From Cylindrodendrum hubeiense (Eukaryota; Ascomycota; Sordariomycetes; Hypocreales; Nectriaceae), in the NCBI GenBank assembly GCA_014621425.1, contig JAANBB010000182.1, positions 1 through 64,000 of the forward strand: DNA of 64,000 bases. The letters are read 5' to 3'. The position numbers and the translations under genes are program-made. Below the pieces are notes generated by a model that was not told the origin of the DNA, did no database searches, and worked only from the letters and a program-made list of their open reading frames with translations. Shown here one piece after another: positions 9,703 to 19,800 of the stretch (the first letter of the stretch is position 1; every line of letters starts with the position of its first letter).

Positions 9703-10583
9703 ATGCTCTTCCAAGTCGGCGTCCTCGCTGCTCTCCTCCCCACTGCCCTTGGTTGCCTGGGATATACAGGCGGTGTCCCCAAGGCCACCACCACCCACAG
9801 CAACAGCAAGTACATCGAGGTCAAGAAGGGCGAGGTCTACGATGGCAAGTGGGCCCGTTTTGACCGTGGCTCTGGTGCCTGCGGCGGCGGTGAGGGCGGT
9901 AAGTTATTCGACTCGGTGTAAGTGGAACGGCGCTAATATGTCTTCTATTCAGGCATCGCTGATGCTGTCTTCGTTGTCCGCGAGGGCGGTACCCTGAAGA
10001 ACGCCATCATTGGCAAGAACCAAAAGGAGGGTGTCCACTGCGATGGTCACTGCACTCTCGAGTATGTCTGGTTCGAGGATGTTTGCGAGGATGCCATCTC
10101 CATCGTAAGTCGACCTCCCTGTTCTCTGCATCCCGCCACGGGCCACTGACCCCTGTATTTAGAAGAACGACAAGGCTGGCAAGCAGTCCTGGATCATCGG
10201 TGGTGGTGCGTACCACGCCGAGGACAAGATCATCCAGCACAACGGCTGTGGTACCGTCAACATCATCAACTTCTACGCTGAGGATTACGGCAAGGTCTAC
10301 CGATCTTGCGGCAACGTAAGCACTCCTGCCTTTCGAAAGACGAGAACTATCAGAGTGGATCGACTAACTCCGAGATTAGTGCAAGACGCAGTGCAAGCGT
10401 AACGTCTACGTCGAGGGTGTTACTGCTCGCAACGGTGGCGAGGTTGTTGGCATCAACTCCAACTACGGCGACACTGCCACCCTCAAGAACGTCTGCGCAG
10501 ACGCCAAAAACCCCTGTGTCATGTACAAGGGCTGCGCTGGTGGCTGTGAGCCCAGCAAGGTCGGCTACTGCTCCGGCAAATAA
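9703..10583 (+). CDS. Secreted pectate lyase, polysaccharide lyase family 3
   Basis: Cleaves de-esterified pectin (polygalacturonate) by calcium-dependent beta-elimination, outside the cell. Four exons (9703-9898, 9953-10104, 10163-10315, 10380-10583) give about 234 residues, the usual PL3 length. Residues 1-17 form a signal peptide (hydrophobic core [10 protein letters not shown]). The mature protein has the PL3 beta-helix pattern: [58 protein letters not shown], then [40 protein letters not shown] and [15 protein letters not shown]. Many paired cysteines suit an extracellular enzyme. Introns 2 and 3 are phase 0 with GTAAGT/GTAAGC donors. It stands alone beside a gene-free region, as accessory plant-wall-degrading genes often do, and would help growth on plant tissue or debris. 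Confidence 0.95.
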
Positions 10584-10894
10584 GCTCGCTACGCCGTCTG
10601 GCTTGTCTCTCAACCAGCTGAGTGGGAAGGGGACGACAGCTATTTTTAATTGGAGAGAAAAGAGAGTGTTTGTTCTTGTATCTAGTTACTCATTTAACCC
10701 ACTGTCGTTATCGATAAACTGGTATCATCGCTGAACATTCGCTCCTTTGAAAACAAGTGTTGCAGCTGTAAACTATAGCTGTCATTCGCCCGACTCCAAC
10801 AACGAACCAAGCACCATTAAGCCCCCCTCCTTGAACAAACACACCACGTCGAAATTCCAGACAATTCAGGTTCCTTCCCCCTCGATATATCGGC
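10584..10894. other. Convergent 3' region, pectate lyase / hypothetical gene
   Basis: About 310 bases between two convergent stop codons. It contains AT-rich tracts (10635-10740) fitting 3' untranslated sequence. No gene is seen. Confidence 0.5.
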
Positions 10895-11695
10895 CTACGT
10901 GTTTGATCCCAGGTCACTTGGCGGACGCAGCTTGGCCATCGTTTCCTGAAACGGTGGGTCGAGCTTTCTCAACGGCCGCTTGAAAGAAAGGATCTCACTG
11001 TCGATCTGCGCGATCTCGTCCACTACCTGGGGAATATGGTACAAGATGGGCGATTGCGAATCCTGCAGGTCTGCGGGGACGAAAGGAATGCGATACTCGG
11101 CGTAGGCGTCATCGGGACGCTGGATGTCGTAGGCGTGGCTTTCGCACAGGGTTTTCAAGGATCGCTCGTCTAGGACTGTCCGTGCCGCGAGTGAAGGGAA
11201 GTCCTGTGGGTGGAAGTCTTCTTCTATACGCCGCAGTGTCCATGGGCGCGGGAGCTCCGGTGCCGACTTGTCCAGCCGGAACCAAGACGGTATGTCGAAA
11301 TAGAGAAGATACGGATGTAACTCCCAGACGTCCTTCGGCGACCCACGAGGGAAGGCGCCCATACGGTGGCAGTACTCCCTGCACCACGCCTTAGCACGCC
11401 CCGTGATGACACATAAGTCTGTGAAGCTGTTGGCGTCGTTGAGGTAGTCGAGGATGATGTGCAAACCGGCCTCGAAGTGTAGCAGCGTCCGGGGATACAG
11501 CAGAGCTCTCATCGTTGTTCGCAAGCCTCTCCTAGCTGTAAGTATAGTTGTCGTTATGGTGGGGGTATCGGGATTTTCTTCCAAACGCTCTGCGTCGAGG
11601 GGATCGTTGGCAGGACCGGAGCGCCGTCTAGGTTGCGGGTCTTGATCCATGGCGATGGCGTTCTCTGGGGATATGGAAAGATAAACTGCGTGCAT
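10895..11695 (-). CDS. Hypothetical fungal protein
   Basis: An uninterrupted frame of up to 266 codons. I do not recognise the family. The first Met (11695) gives MHAVYLSISPENAIAMDQDP; the Met at 11650 (MDQDPQPRRRSG) looks the more natural start and would give about 251 residues. The N-terminal 30 residues are polar and likely disordered. The middle is rich in Trp, Tyr and Leu (WCREYCHRMGAFPRGSPKDVWELHPYLLYFDIPSWFRLD), which suggests a folded domain, followed by an Asp/Glu/Arg-rich helical part. No signal peptide, membrane helix or catalytic motif is evident. Composition and length make it a likely real gene, but it is supported only by the open frame. It is convergent with the pectate lyase and has no functional link that I can see. 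Confidence 0.65.
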   Translation of the reverse strand: MHAVYLSISPENAIAMDQDPQPRRRSGPANDPLDAERLEENPDTPTITTTILTARRGLRTTMRALLYPRTLLHFEAGLHIILDYLNDANSFTDLCVITGRAKAWCREYCHRMGAFPRGSPKDVWELHPYLLYFDIPSWFRLDKSAPELPRPWTLRRIEEDFHPQDFPSLAARTVLDERSLKTLCESHAYDIQRPDDAYAEYRIPFVPADLQDSQSPILYHIPQVVDEIAQIDSEILSFKRPLRKLDPPFQETMAKLRPPSDLGSNT

Positions 11696-12135
11696 GAGGG
11701 TGATTGTGAAAGGAGAGGAAAACGCCTGGTGGAATAGATGGTGCCCTTAAGTACTTGCCTTGTCTACGAGGGTGACCGAAATACGCACAGAGTTGTCAGC
11801 TACGCCAGGGGGGACGCAACTACCCTTTGGACCAGGCTGCTGTCAGCACTGTGGAGGGAAGGAGTTACCTCGATAGGGATGGTGAAAAAAATAGAGGTTG
11901 CAGAGGACGGAGCATAGGTAGGTAGCCAGCACATGACTTCCCTTGCCTTCCCTCCCAAAGATGAAGTCGGTAAAAAGAAAAGTCTCTTATATTTAAACCT
12001 AAGTATAAAGCCTCTTTGTCCAGCAAATCCTCGGGACATTCATCCGATCCAAGCATAAAACCCAAAGCGCTCCCAAAACACCATGCTCCTGTTCATGCAA
12101 TCTACAATTCCCCGTGAGGCCATTGCTGTCGCCGT
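11696..12135. other. Spacer hypothetical gene / kinesin
   Basis: About 440 bases holding the promoter of the hypothetical gene and the 3' end of the kinesin gene, both on the minus strand. It is moderately AT-rich around 11970-12010. No gene or repeat stands out. Confidence 0.5.
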
Positions 12136-13877
12136 TCAAACATTCTCTCGCTGGCCCAGCGGCATGCGCGCCGTGGCTTCGTCCTTGAACCGGGACACGT
12201 CGCCGCCGATAAGCTTCCGCAGGTTGCCCATGTCCTGGAGGTATCGATGCATCTCGTTTTGCAGGTCGTCTTCGCTGTAGGCAGTGCTGTCCGAGTCGTA
12301 CTCATCGTCATAGTCGGAGTGGTTCTCTGCATTCTCCTTGTCCAGTTCGCGGTCCATCTCGTCGTCGACTTCGCCCAACTTCTTCTCCGGCTGGACCGTG
12401 ACGACGGGGATAGGGTTTTTGAGACTCTCGATGGCGAGCTTGAGGTGCAGCTTGAGGGCTTCATTCTCTGTCTGGAGCTTCTTGATCTTGCTCTCTGCAA
12501 CCATGCCGCGCTCCTCCATCATGCGCTGCATCGCCGCGACGCGATCCTGGTACTCTTCGAGCCTTTCCTCGGCATCCTTGGCGCTCTTCTCTCGTTGTCT
12601 CGAGTCGGAGACGGAGAGCTGGAGGACGCGGATCTCTTCCGCCATGGCGGCAATCTGTGCATCTCTCTCGGCAGACGACATTTGGTCCTGGTTGACCACG
12701 GCCCGAGTCCGGATACGCTTGGCCTGGTCGGCATATCGAAGAGTTGAAAGGGTCTCGTCATAGTCCGATGGAGCAATGCAAGCAATCATGGCAGTTTTGC
12801 TGTTGCCGCCCAACGAGTCCTTCAGGAGCCATGTCAAGATGGAGTCTCGGTACGGGACCACGTCCTTTCGCTTCCCCCCTCGACCAGCTTTCGGGTCGGC
12901 CAAGGCAGCGATAACACGCCCCAGTGACGTGAGAGACTTGTTGATGTTGCTGCCCTCTCGGAGCCGTGCACCGGTAGCCTCAGTGGCCTTGGCTCGCTCG
13001 CTGCCGGCAAGATCAACAAGCCGAATTCGAGAGCTCCTCTCCGTGGTCTCATCCGTCTCCATGTCGTGGTGGATCTGCTTGAGCATGATGGTGAAGACGG
13101 CGTGACTTCGACTACTGGTGTCGTTCATCTTGGTGCTTGCGACAGTTCGGGAGGAATCTCCCCTCTTCATGAAGCGCAGAATTTCGTCGTAGTTCCGCAC
13201 AGGCACCTCGGTGAGATCCTTGACGTACGGGCCTTCTGTCGGGGACTCGCGGATCTTGAGGTAGTTTGCCGCCTTGTTGGGCAGCATGGGTACCAAGAGG
13301 TCACGGACGTGCTCGTTGTAGACCTCGAAATAGGAGACTCGGACATTGTAGGCGATGTTGGCGTTCTCGTTCTGGGCGGCGTCGATTCGCTCGAAGAGAT
13401 CCTCGCAGGTCCTGGGAATCAGACCTGGCTGCGTCGGAGTTCCCATCATGGTGTAACTCTTTCCAGAGCCGGTCTGGCCGTAGGCGAAGATACAGGTGTG
13501 ATAGCCCTCGAAATTGTGGTCGAGGAACTCCTCGCCGAGGCTGTTGTAGACATCCTCCTGGTGGGCGTAGTGCTTGTCGTTGGTGTCGTGACTCCAGAAC
13601 GAGCTGTCAAAGGTGAAGTTCTTCTCCTCAAAGACCTTGCGAGACTTGGCGTGGGGGGGAGCGTCCTCTTCCTCCGGGACGAGCAGCGTGGTCAGCTGGG
13701 TGATGGGGTCCATCTCGATCAGACATTTTGCGCGGCGATCGAGCTCTGTTTGGCACAAAGAATGTCAATGTTAGCAGTAGACCCTGGGCGAGCAGAGATG
13801 TTTGGCGTTCAGATCTCACCTCGCTTGAGAAAGGCTCGAACTCGCACGACGACCTTGACGTTTCCGCCTCCGTCCAT
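12136..13877 (-). CDS. Short kinesin-3 motor protein (NcKin3/UncB type)
   Basis: A plus-end-directed microtubule motor. Two exons (13877-13820 and 13745-12136; intron GTGAGA..ACAG) give about 555 residues. The N-terminus MDGGGNVKVVVRVRAF begins the motor domain at once. P-loop GQTGSGKSYT, switch I NDTSSRSH and switch II VDLAGSER are intact, as are the neck-proximal SDYDETLSTLRYADQAKRI and a kinesin-3-like basic loop (GGKRKDV). After the motor come a coiled-coil stretch (SVSDSRQREKSAKDAEERLEEY..MQRMMEERG) and an acidic tail (DDEYDSDSTAYSEDDLQ). No FHA, long stalk or PH domain follows, unlike full-length Unc-104/KIF1. This matches the short kinesin-3 class known from filamentous fungi. Cargo cannot be read from the sequence; a role in organelle traffic is inference. 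Confidence 0.92.
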
Positions 13878-14628
13878 CCTGGCGTGCAAGGGCAGTGTGC
13901 CATCGCGGGACCGCAGCGACGGGGTGGAGGCCGATGAGTGCACAACGCGGTGCTCAGCGGGCATCAGTCGTGTGTCGAGAGCCATCGTCAACAATGTCTC
14001 GTGGGCGTCGTGGATGGTGTCGTGGAGTCGCTGGCGGAGGATGGGCCACATTACAATCCGTCTTTGTGCTCCCGGCGCTGGTCGATTTGTTTACTAGGCG
14101 TCATGCGCTGTTGCCAGGGTAAACAGCCGGGGGGGCTTGCTCGCTGTGGCCGTGCTAGTCCTGACTGGGCTAGCTGTGTCAGCACTCACGACGTCGTAGC
14201 TGCTGTGGAGCTCGCGCCACGTTGTGCGCCGCCACATTTGATCAACTGTGACGTCTTGGGCCTAGTGGACCTGGTCTGCTGTGGCGTATGATGACACAAA
14301 TAACCCTTCCCCCTCTGTCGCCTTTTCGCAGGCCACCGCGCACTAATTATGTCAACCGCCTTCACAACAACTGTGCACTATTAACCCCATGCCTTCACAA
14401 ACGCGGGGCCCTGCACGCGAAACGGGACGCGACAGGTAGTTCCTTCTAGCTTGAGCCGGCCGGCGCCATCTTGGATTGCTGCGACAAGTACCTTCGCAAC
14501 CTTGCCATCCGCGACCGCGACTCCAGACTTCTTCCCTCCGACATCCATCTTCCACTAATACCGTCGCGCTCGCTACTGGTATTTTGCTGCGATTTTCCCC
14601 TCGTCTCTACTCACCGCAATTCTTCGCC
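13878..14628. other. Divergent promoter region kinesin / AT-hook gene
   Basis: About 750 bases separate two divergent start codons, so this is a shared or back-to-back promoter. No coding frame is convincing. The right-hand 150 bases are C/T-rich and probably form the leader of the AT-hook gene. Confidence 0.5.
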
Positions 14629-15288
14629 ATGGCCCGTACCAAGCAGGACGTCGTCGCGGCCAAGGAGGCGGCCGACACCTCACCTCGCATCGCAAAGTCG
14701 GATGCCGGCGTCAAGAAGCCGTCAGGCCGTCCCCGTGGCCGCCCGCGCGGTGACAACCCCCCCCAAGGTCTATGTTCCCACTGGCCGCCCCCGTGGTCGT
14801 CCCAAGGGAACCACCAAGGCCAAGACTGCAACTGTCGCCAAGGCCGTCGCAGAAGGCGATGCGCCCAGACGCCGGGGACGGCCTCGCAAGCCGGACGCGA
14901 CCCCGGTGAAGTCGCCCAAGCCGGCGCCCAAGACCACTCCCAAGTCGACCGGCAAGCGAGGCAGGCCCCGCAAGCTCCCCATTCCAGCTGCCAAGGACGA
15001 CGACGAGGAGAACGACGAGGAGAACGACGAGGAGAACGACGACGACGAACAGCCTGATGTTGTTGGTGAAGGTAAGTAGCTGGGATTCGCGCCTCCAGTC
15101 ACATACAAGGAAGCGACTTGACTCACGCGCGTCTAGCTGAGACGGAAGACAACGAGGATGCCACCAACCAGGCCGACGAAGCCGACGACGGCAGTGATGA
15201 GGTCCGTCCATCACCTTGGATATCGAGCCTCAAGAACTTGTTTAGCTGATTACGGTAGTAGGAGTTGAATGATGACCACTCGGAATAG
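14629..15288 (+). CDS. AT-hook chromatin protein with H3-like N-terminus; apparent frameshift
   Basis: Three exons (14629-15071, 15137-15201, 15262-15288). The start codon has good context (CGCCATGG). The protein begins MARTKQDVVAAKEAAD, sharing ARTKQ with the mature tail of histone H3. Four to five AT-hook cores follow (SGRPRGRPRG, TGRPRGRPKG, RRRGRPRKP, GKRGRPRKLP), which bind the minor groove of AT-rich DNA as in HMGA proteins. The tail is highly acidic, built on a 12-base repeat around 15000-15045. The first hook is in one frame and all later hooks are in the next: the shift falls at a run of eight C (14757-14764), and seven C would give one continuous protein of about 177 residues. No intron of workable size bridges the two frames. 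Sequencing error, allele or real mutation are all possible. Role: probable architectural chromatin factor. Confidence 0.8.
14757..14764 (+). other. C8 homopolymer at the reading-frame break of the AT-hook gene
   Basis: Upstream codons (ending in the hook RGRPRG then GDN) and downstream codons (VYVPTGRPRGRPKG) are both clearly coding but differ by one base in frame. The only low-complexity point between them is this run of eight C. Confidence 0.7.
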
Positions 15289-15588
15289 TTGGTCTGTGGG
15301 ATGGCGCTGAACACGACGACTCGACATCGACTCGAGACGATCGCGTTCCTCCATATTCGGTTGGGATTCATTTTTCAGGGCGACGTGTCGTCGCTGGGCT
15401 ATGTATTGTATGGCAATAGGGTTTCGGTATCTATTGGGGGTTTGCTCGGTTTTGCTACTTGCTTGCGCTTCGGGGGCGTTGTATACTTTTACGGTGTTGT
15501 TGATTTATAAAGTTGCCCTCGTCTATTCTCCAGGTTCTTGTTGCCTGGTTAGCTGTAACTGGTGGGTGGGCAATCCGTTGTGGCCATC
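15289..15588. other. Convergent 3' region AT-hook gene / Hnt3
   Basis: About 300 bases between two convergent stop codons. The T-rich portion at 15360-15530 fits 3' untranslated sequence. Nothing else is seen. Confidence 0.5.
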
Positions 15589-16494
15589 TCACTGCCTCCT
15601 CCACTGCTCATACTCGTCGTCGAGATGGGCCTTGAGCTTTTGGAACTGGTTCCCAAAGTTGCGCCCACAACGCCAGCACTTCATATCCCAGCGCATGTAC
15701 CCGGCCTCCTTGGTGCTCCGCCGAGGATCGTCAGGGGGCAGGGGAAAGTCATCGAGGTTGACCAGGAACGGCGTCGTGAAAGAGTTGTAGTGTTTGCGGT
15801 GCCGTAGTGTTTCTGAGTGCATGTCGCGCGACAGGACATGGACGTGAAGGTGTCGCATGCTGGGCACGGCGTGCACACCGCAAATAATCTCGGCGTCCCA
15901 GTCACGGCCTGGCGGCAGTTGGCCATCCGTAGGAGGCTCTGCGTCGCCGTTGAGGACGGCCTGGCGCGCGGCGTCGCTTTGGCTGGCGTGGCCCAGTTGC
16001 CGCTGCAGCTCCTTCGTCGCCAAAGCCTTGAGTTTGGCGGTTTCGGCTTTGACGCTGGCGAGGAAGTCTGCGTCATCAAAGGCGTCGAAGGGATGCATGA
16101 GGTTGTGGCTGGCAGACCGCGGCAGCAACAGCGTGTGGATGACGGCCTTGGGGTAGCGGTCGTTGATGAGGACGAAGGCGTCGCTGTGCGAGATGACGCG
16201 CGACGACGGATACGAGGCCGGGTCTTCCAGGTAGGCGCCCAGGCCCATCCGATCCCGGAATGGGTTCACCCCGCGGGACATTTTGGACGGCGGAGGAGTG
16301 GCTGGGGCCTTTGGCTTTGGGTTCATGAGCTCTGAGACTATCAGGGCTGTCAGTCAAAGCCAGTCAAAGCCAACTCATGGCGCTGTTAGAGACAACCCAC
16401 AGGCATTGCGTATCTTGCCCTTTGGCGGCAGCACCTCTCCACGAATCTCTTCCTTCGTCATGGCCTCCTCTGGATCGGAATCCGCATGCGCCAT
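15589..16494 (-). CDS. Aprataxin-like DNA-adenylate hydrolase (Hnt3 family)
   Basis: Removes AMP from 5'-adenylated DNA ends left by abortive ligation, a nuclear DNA-repair step. Two exons (16494-16401 and 16337-15589; donor GTGGGT) give about 280 residues. Exon 1 encodes MAHADSDPEEAMTKEEIRGE..KIRNA, and splicing yields the segment RNAFSELMNPKPK that links to the HIT domain. The HIT histidine triad is intact as HLHVHVLSRD (residues about 194-203), preceded by SDAFVLINDRYPKAVIHTLLLPR. The C-terminus has the aprataxin zinc finger (KCWRCGRNFGNQFQKLKAHLDDEY), which distinguishes it from simple HINT/FHIT proteins. There is no FHA domain, as expected for the fungal form. An in-frame internal Met at 16326 would skip the N-terminal exon. 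Confidence 0.92.
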
Positions 16495-16836
16495 TGTTTG
16501 TCAATGATGCCTTTGTCTGGAGGTGATGATGGGGAGAGAATGACGCCGGGCGCTGAGTCAAAGGCCTTACCTACCTAGTTCACGGCAGGCAGCCAAAGTG
16601 CCCCGCCATCAAGTCTCGCCAAAAAGCCTCCGACGCACAGCCGCTGGACTAACACGACGAGGAAAGCTACCTTCTACATTCACACCAACAAGCGTTCAAC
16701 ATATGATAAAAGGCAGACCGACAAGAAAGGGGGTTGCTTTGCAAAGTCGTCATAGAGATTGGCCCATTACCATTTACAGCTGCGTGAATAGTATACCAAA
16801 TTCAAATACCCTCTCCCAATCCAATGATATGTCCGT
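16495..16836. other. Spacer DHX57-like helicase 3' end / Hnt3 promoter
   Basis: About 340 bases between two minus-strand genes. It contains the Hnt3 promoter and the helicase 3' untranslated region. No TATA box or repeat is obvious. Confidence 0.5.
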
Positions 16837-19800
16837 CTACGCATCTAATCCGTCAAGCTCTATCATTTTCGTTACCAACTTAATCACCTCGTTATTCTCA
16901 AGCCCAAGCTCGGGACTCTCCACTTTCTTTGCGATCAACTCATCCACCATCCCACGCAATCTCGCCACCAGAACTCCCACACGTGCCCATCCCCTGAGCC
17001 GCAGCCATCCGTCAACGAGAAGACCTCGGCCCAGCGTATCTAGCTCGATGGGACCGGAGAAGAGCAACAGTGTATAAGCATTGAACGCTGGAACAGGTTA
17101 GCCATCACTGCCGAAGGAATAGGGGTCAAGTTGTTTATAGACTCACGAGTAATGTCTCGAATGAAAATCTTGCTCGTCGAGATGAGGGTAAAGTACGACA
17201 TGTACGCCGCATTGCCAGAGAAGCCCTGGCTGCCAAAGAGCGTGCTGCTCGGGTGCACAAACACCCGCCCGTTCTCTTGGTTGAAGTACTTGATGGCGCG
17301 TGCCTCTGGATCGAGCTCGACCGCGCCGGACATGGAGCTCGCAAACTTCTTGTCGGGGTACTGGATCCTCGAAATCTGCGGCGTAAAGGCTGCGGCGATC
17401 AGCGCCCGCAAGAGCTGCGAGCCACCTGCGTAGGCGCCCCGAGCATGCGCCTCGCTGGACGCCTCTGATGATGTGACGATTCCAATTTCAGCCAGCGCCG
17501 AGTAGTATTGGGATCGTGTGTTGGAGATATCGGTCAAGGTCTGGTACGCCAGGAAGCTGTCTTCGCAGAAGCTTCGGATTTGGCGTTGGGGCATGCGGTC
17601 TTGCATCATGTCATCCCACTGCTTGAAGGCCTCCAGATCCGTCAAGAGATCGCCGTCTCCCTTGTAGAACCTCATCCTAGCTGCCTTTGCTTCGTCCCTC
17701 CTCTCTGAGGGGGATACAAATGGACTCCGCGTACTCAGGATGGCGGCAATGGTAACACAATCGTCCAAGCAGCCGAAAATGGCACCAAACACCATCAGCT
17801 TGCCGCAACGCAAGTCCGCAGGCAACATGGCTAGCTGCTGACCCATAGCAGTGAGTTCGTCTCCATCCAATACTCCCATTCGTCGCAGCAGCTTCATGGC
17901 GCCGTCGATAGCAGTCGCGTCAGGAGGCGTCGGGGATCGCCCAAGGAAGCCTGCAACATCCCTCATGCCCATGGCACGCACTGAAAGACACAGCTGCTCC
18001 AGAGGTACACGCCGAATTTCGGGCTCCGGTCGCTCTGCCATCTGCTTCTCTAGGTTTTCGGTGAAGAGCTTGTAGCATCTACCCTCTTGGACTCGACCAG
18101 CTCGACCACGTCGTTGCTTGCCGGCTGCCTGTGACGCCCACGTCTCTTCGAGCTTCCTCATGTTGTTTACCGCATCGAAACTCGTCTCCTTGACCTTTCC
18201 ACTGTCGATGACAGCGATGATATCGTCAATGGTAATGGAGGTTTCTGCGACATTGGTCGCGACCACGATCTTGCGCTTGCCGTGTGGTGCACTAACAAAC
18301 ACCCTCTTCTGTTCACGTGTCTCGAGCGATGCGTGGAGAGGGAGAACATGTAGGGAACCAAGTTGCCTCAGGGCACCACAAGCTTGGTTGATCTCGCCTA
18401 CTCCAGGAAGGAAGATCAGGATTCCGCCGGTCTTCTTTTCATATGACAGCTCATAGTCGATAGCCCTGACGGTCTCAACAATGAGATTATAGTTGATGCG
18501 ATGGCCCATCTTCTGGATGATCTTGCCCATGGTATCGCCAGATATCAATCCAGTGTCAGCTCTGTCGATACCATATCCAGTCATTCTGACAACGTCATCG
18601 AGGTAGTATTCGTCTACTGGGAACGTTCGGCCGGCAATCTCAACCATGCCCACACTCAGCCCTTCAGAGGTGAAGTAGTTGGCAAAGGTTGACGCATCCA
18701 GCGTTGCAGACATGAGGATGAGCTTCAGCGTGTTTTGTTTCATCCTCATGACATCACGAATGAGATTCAACAAGAAATCGGTATCAAGACTCCGTTCGTG
18801 CACTTCGTCGATGACAACGTGACTGACATCCGCCAAAGCTGCTACCACATCCTCTACACGTCCTCCAGAAGTCTGGAGTCGTCGGAGAAGCACACCAGTG
18901 GTCACGAATGTGATCCGGGTATCCTTGGACCTGCGAGATTCGCCACGAATGGCATATCCCACTTCGTCCCCAACCCGCGTACATCTTTCTTCTGCCACTC
19001 GATCCGCCAATCCCAGGGCTGAGATACGTCGCGGCTGCGTCACGATAATGTTCGCACACCCGCCAAGTCCCCTCTCATACAGGTCATCGAGGATGAACTG
19101 CATAGACTGAGTGGACTTTCCTGAACCCGTCTCTCCACTGATGATGGTAACATGGTTTTCCTCAACAGTTCTGACGATGGCGTCGCACATGTGCCACGCC
19201 GGCAACTTCTTGCGTTTCGAAATCATATCTTTCAGAGAAGATGATTGTTGTCGTCGCAACCACTGCTCTCTGCTCTGAGAACTCTCAATCCATTTAAGTG
19301 GCTTGACGTGGCGATGTGACCGCTGATTGCCCGATATGGCCGCAGCAGGCATCGTCTCAGACGCCGCAGAGGACACGGAGGAAATTTCCACTAGCTTTCC
19401 GGGATTTTCGATGATTCTGTTGATGTTCTGCTGAATCCAGTCCATAACTAGGTATATCTTCGTAGGCTCATCGCGAAGTGCCTCTTCGCTATGTTGTAGA
19501 GCTTTCCTGATGATACTCAGCTTGATATAGGAGGGAAGGTTAGCCACAATGGAGAGAATGAGGTTGGTCGGATAAGTGGCTGCCCTGCGAACTTGCAAGA
19601 ACGTCTCCACGGTTCCCTGCGGTCCGTTCTTGACCGAGTCCAACTTGATACGAATGACTTTGCCACCATCGCGTTCAAAGCCCTCGCCATATATAGCCTC
19701 TAAGCTGGCAACCTCGTCCTCCCACTGCTCTTCAGGAGATCCCATGTCCAGGAAATCAGAGTCATCCGAAGACTCAAAACCACTCGAGAAGAGCAGATTC

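Noticed and set aside
13066..14097. 343-codon plus-strand frame over the kinesin gene
   Set aside because: Antisense shadow of the motor domain, rich in Val/Leu/Gly as expected from mirrored codons.
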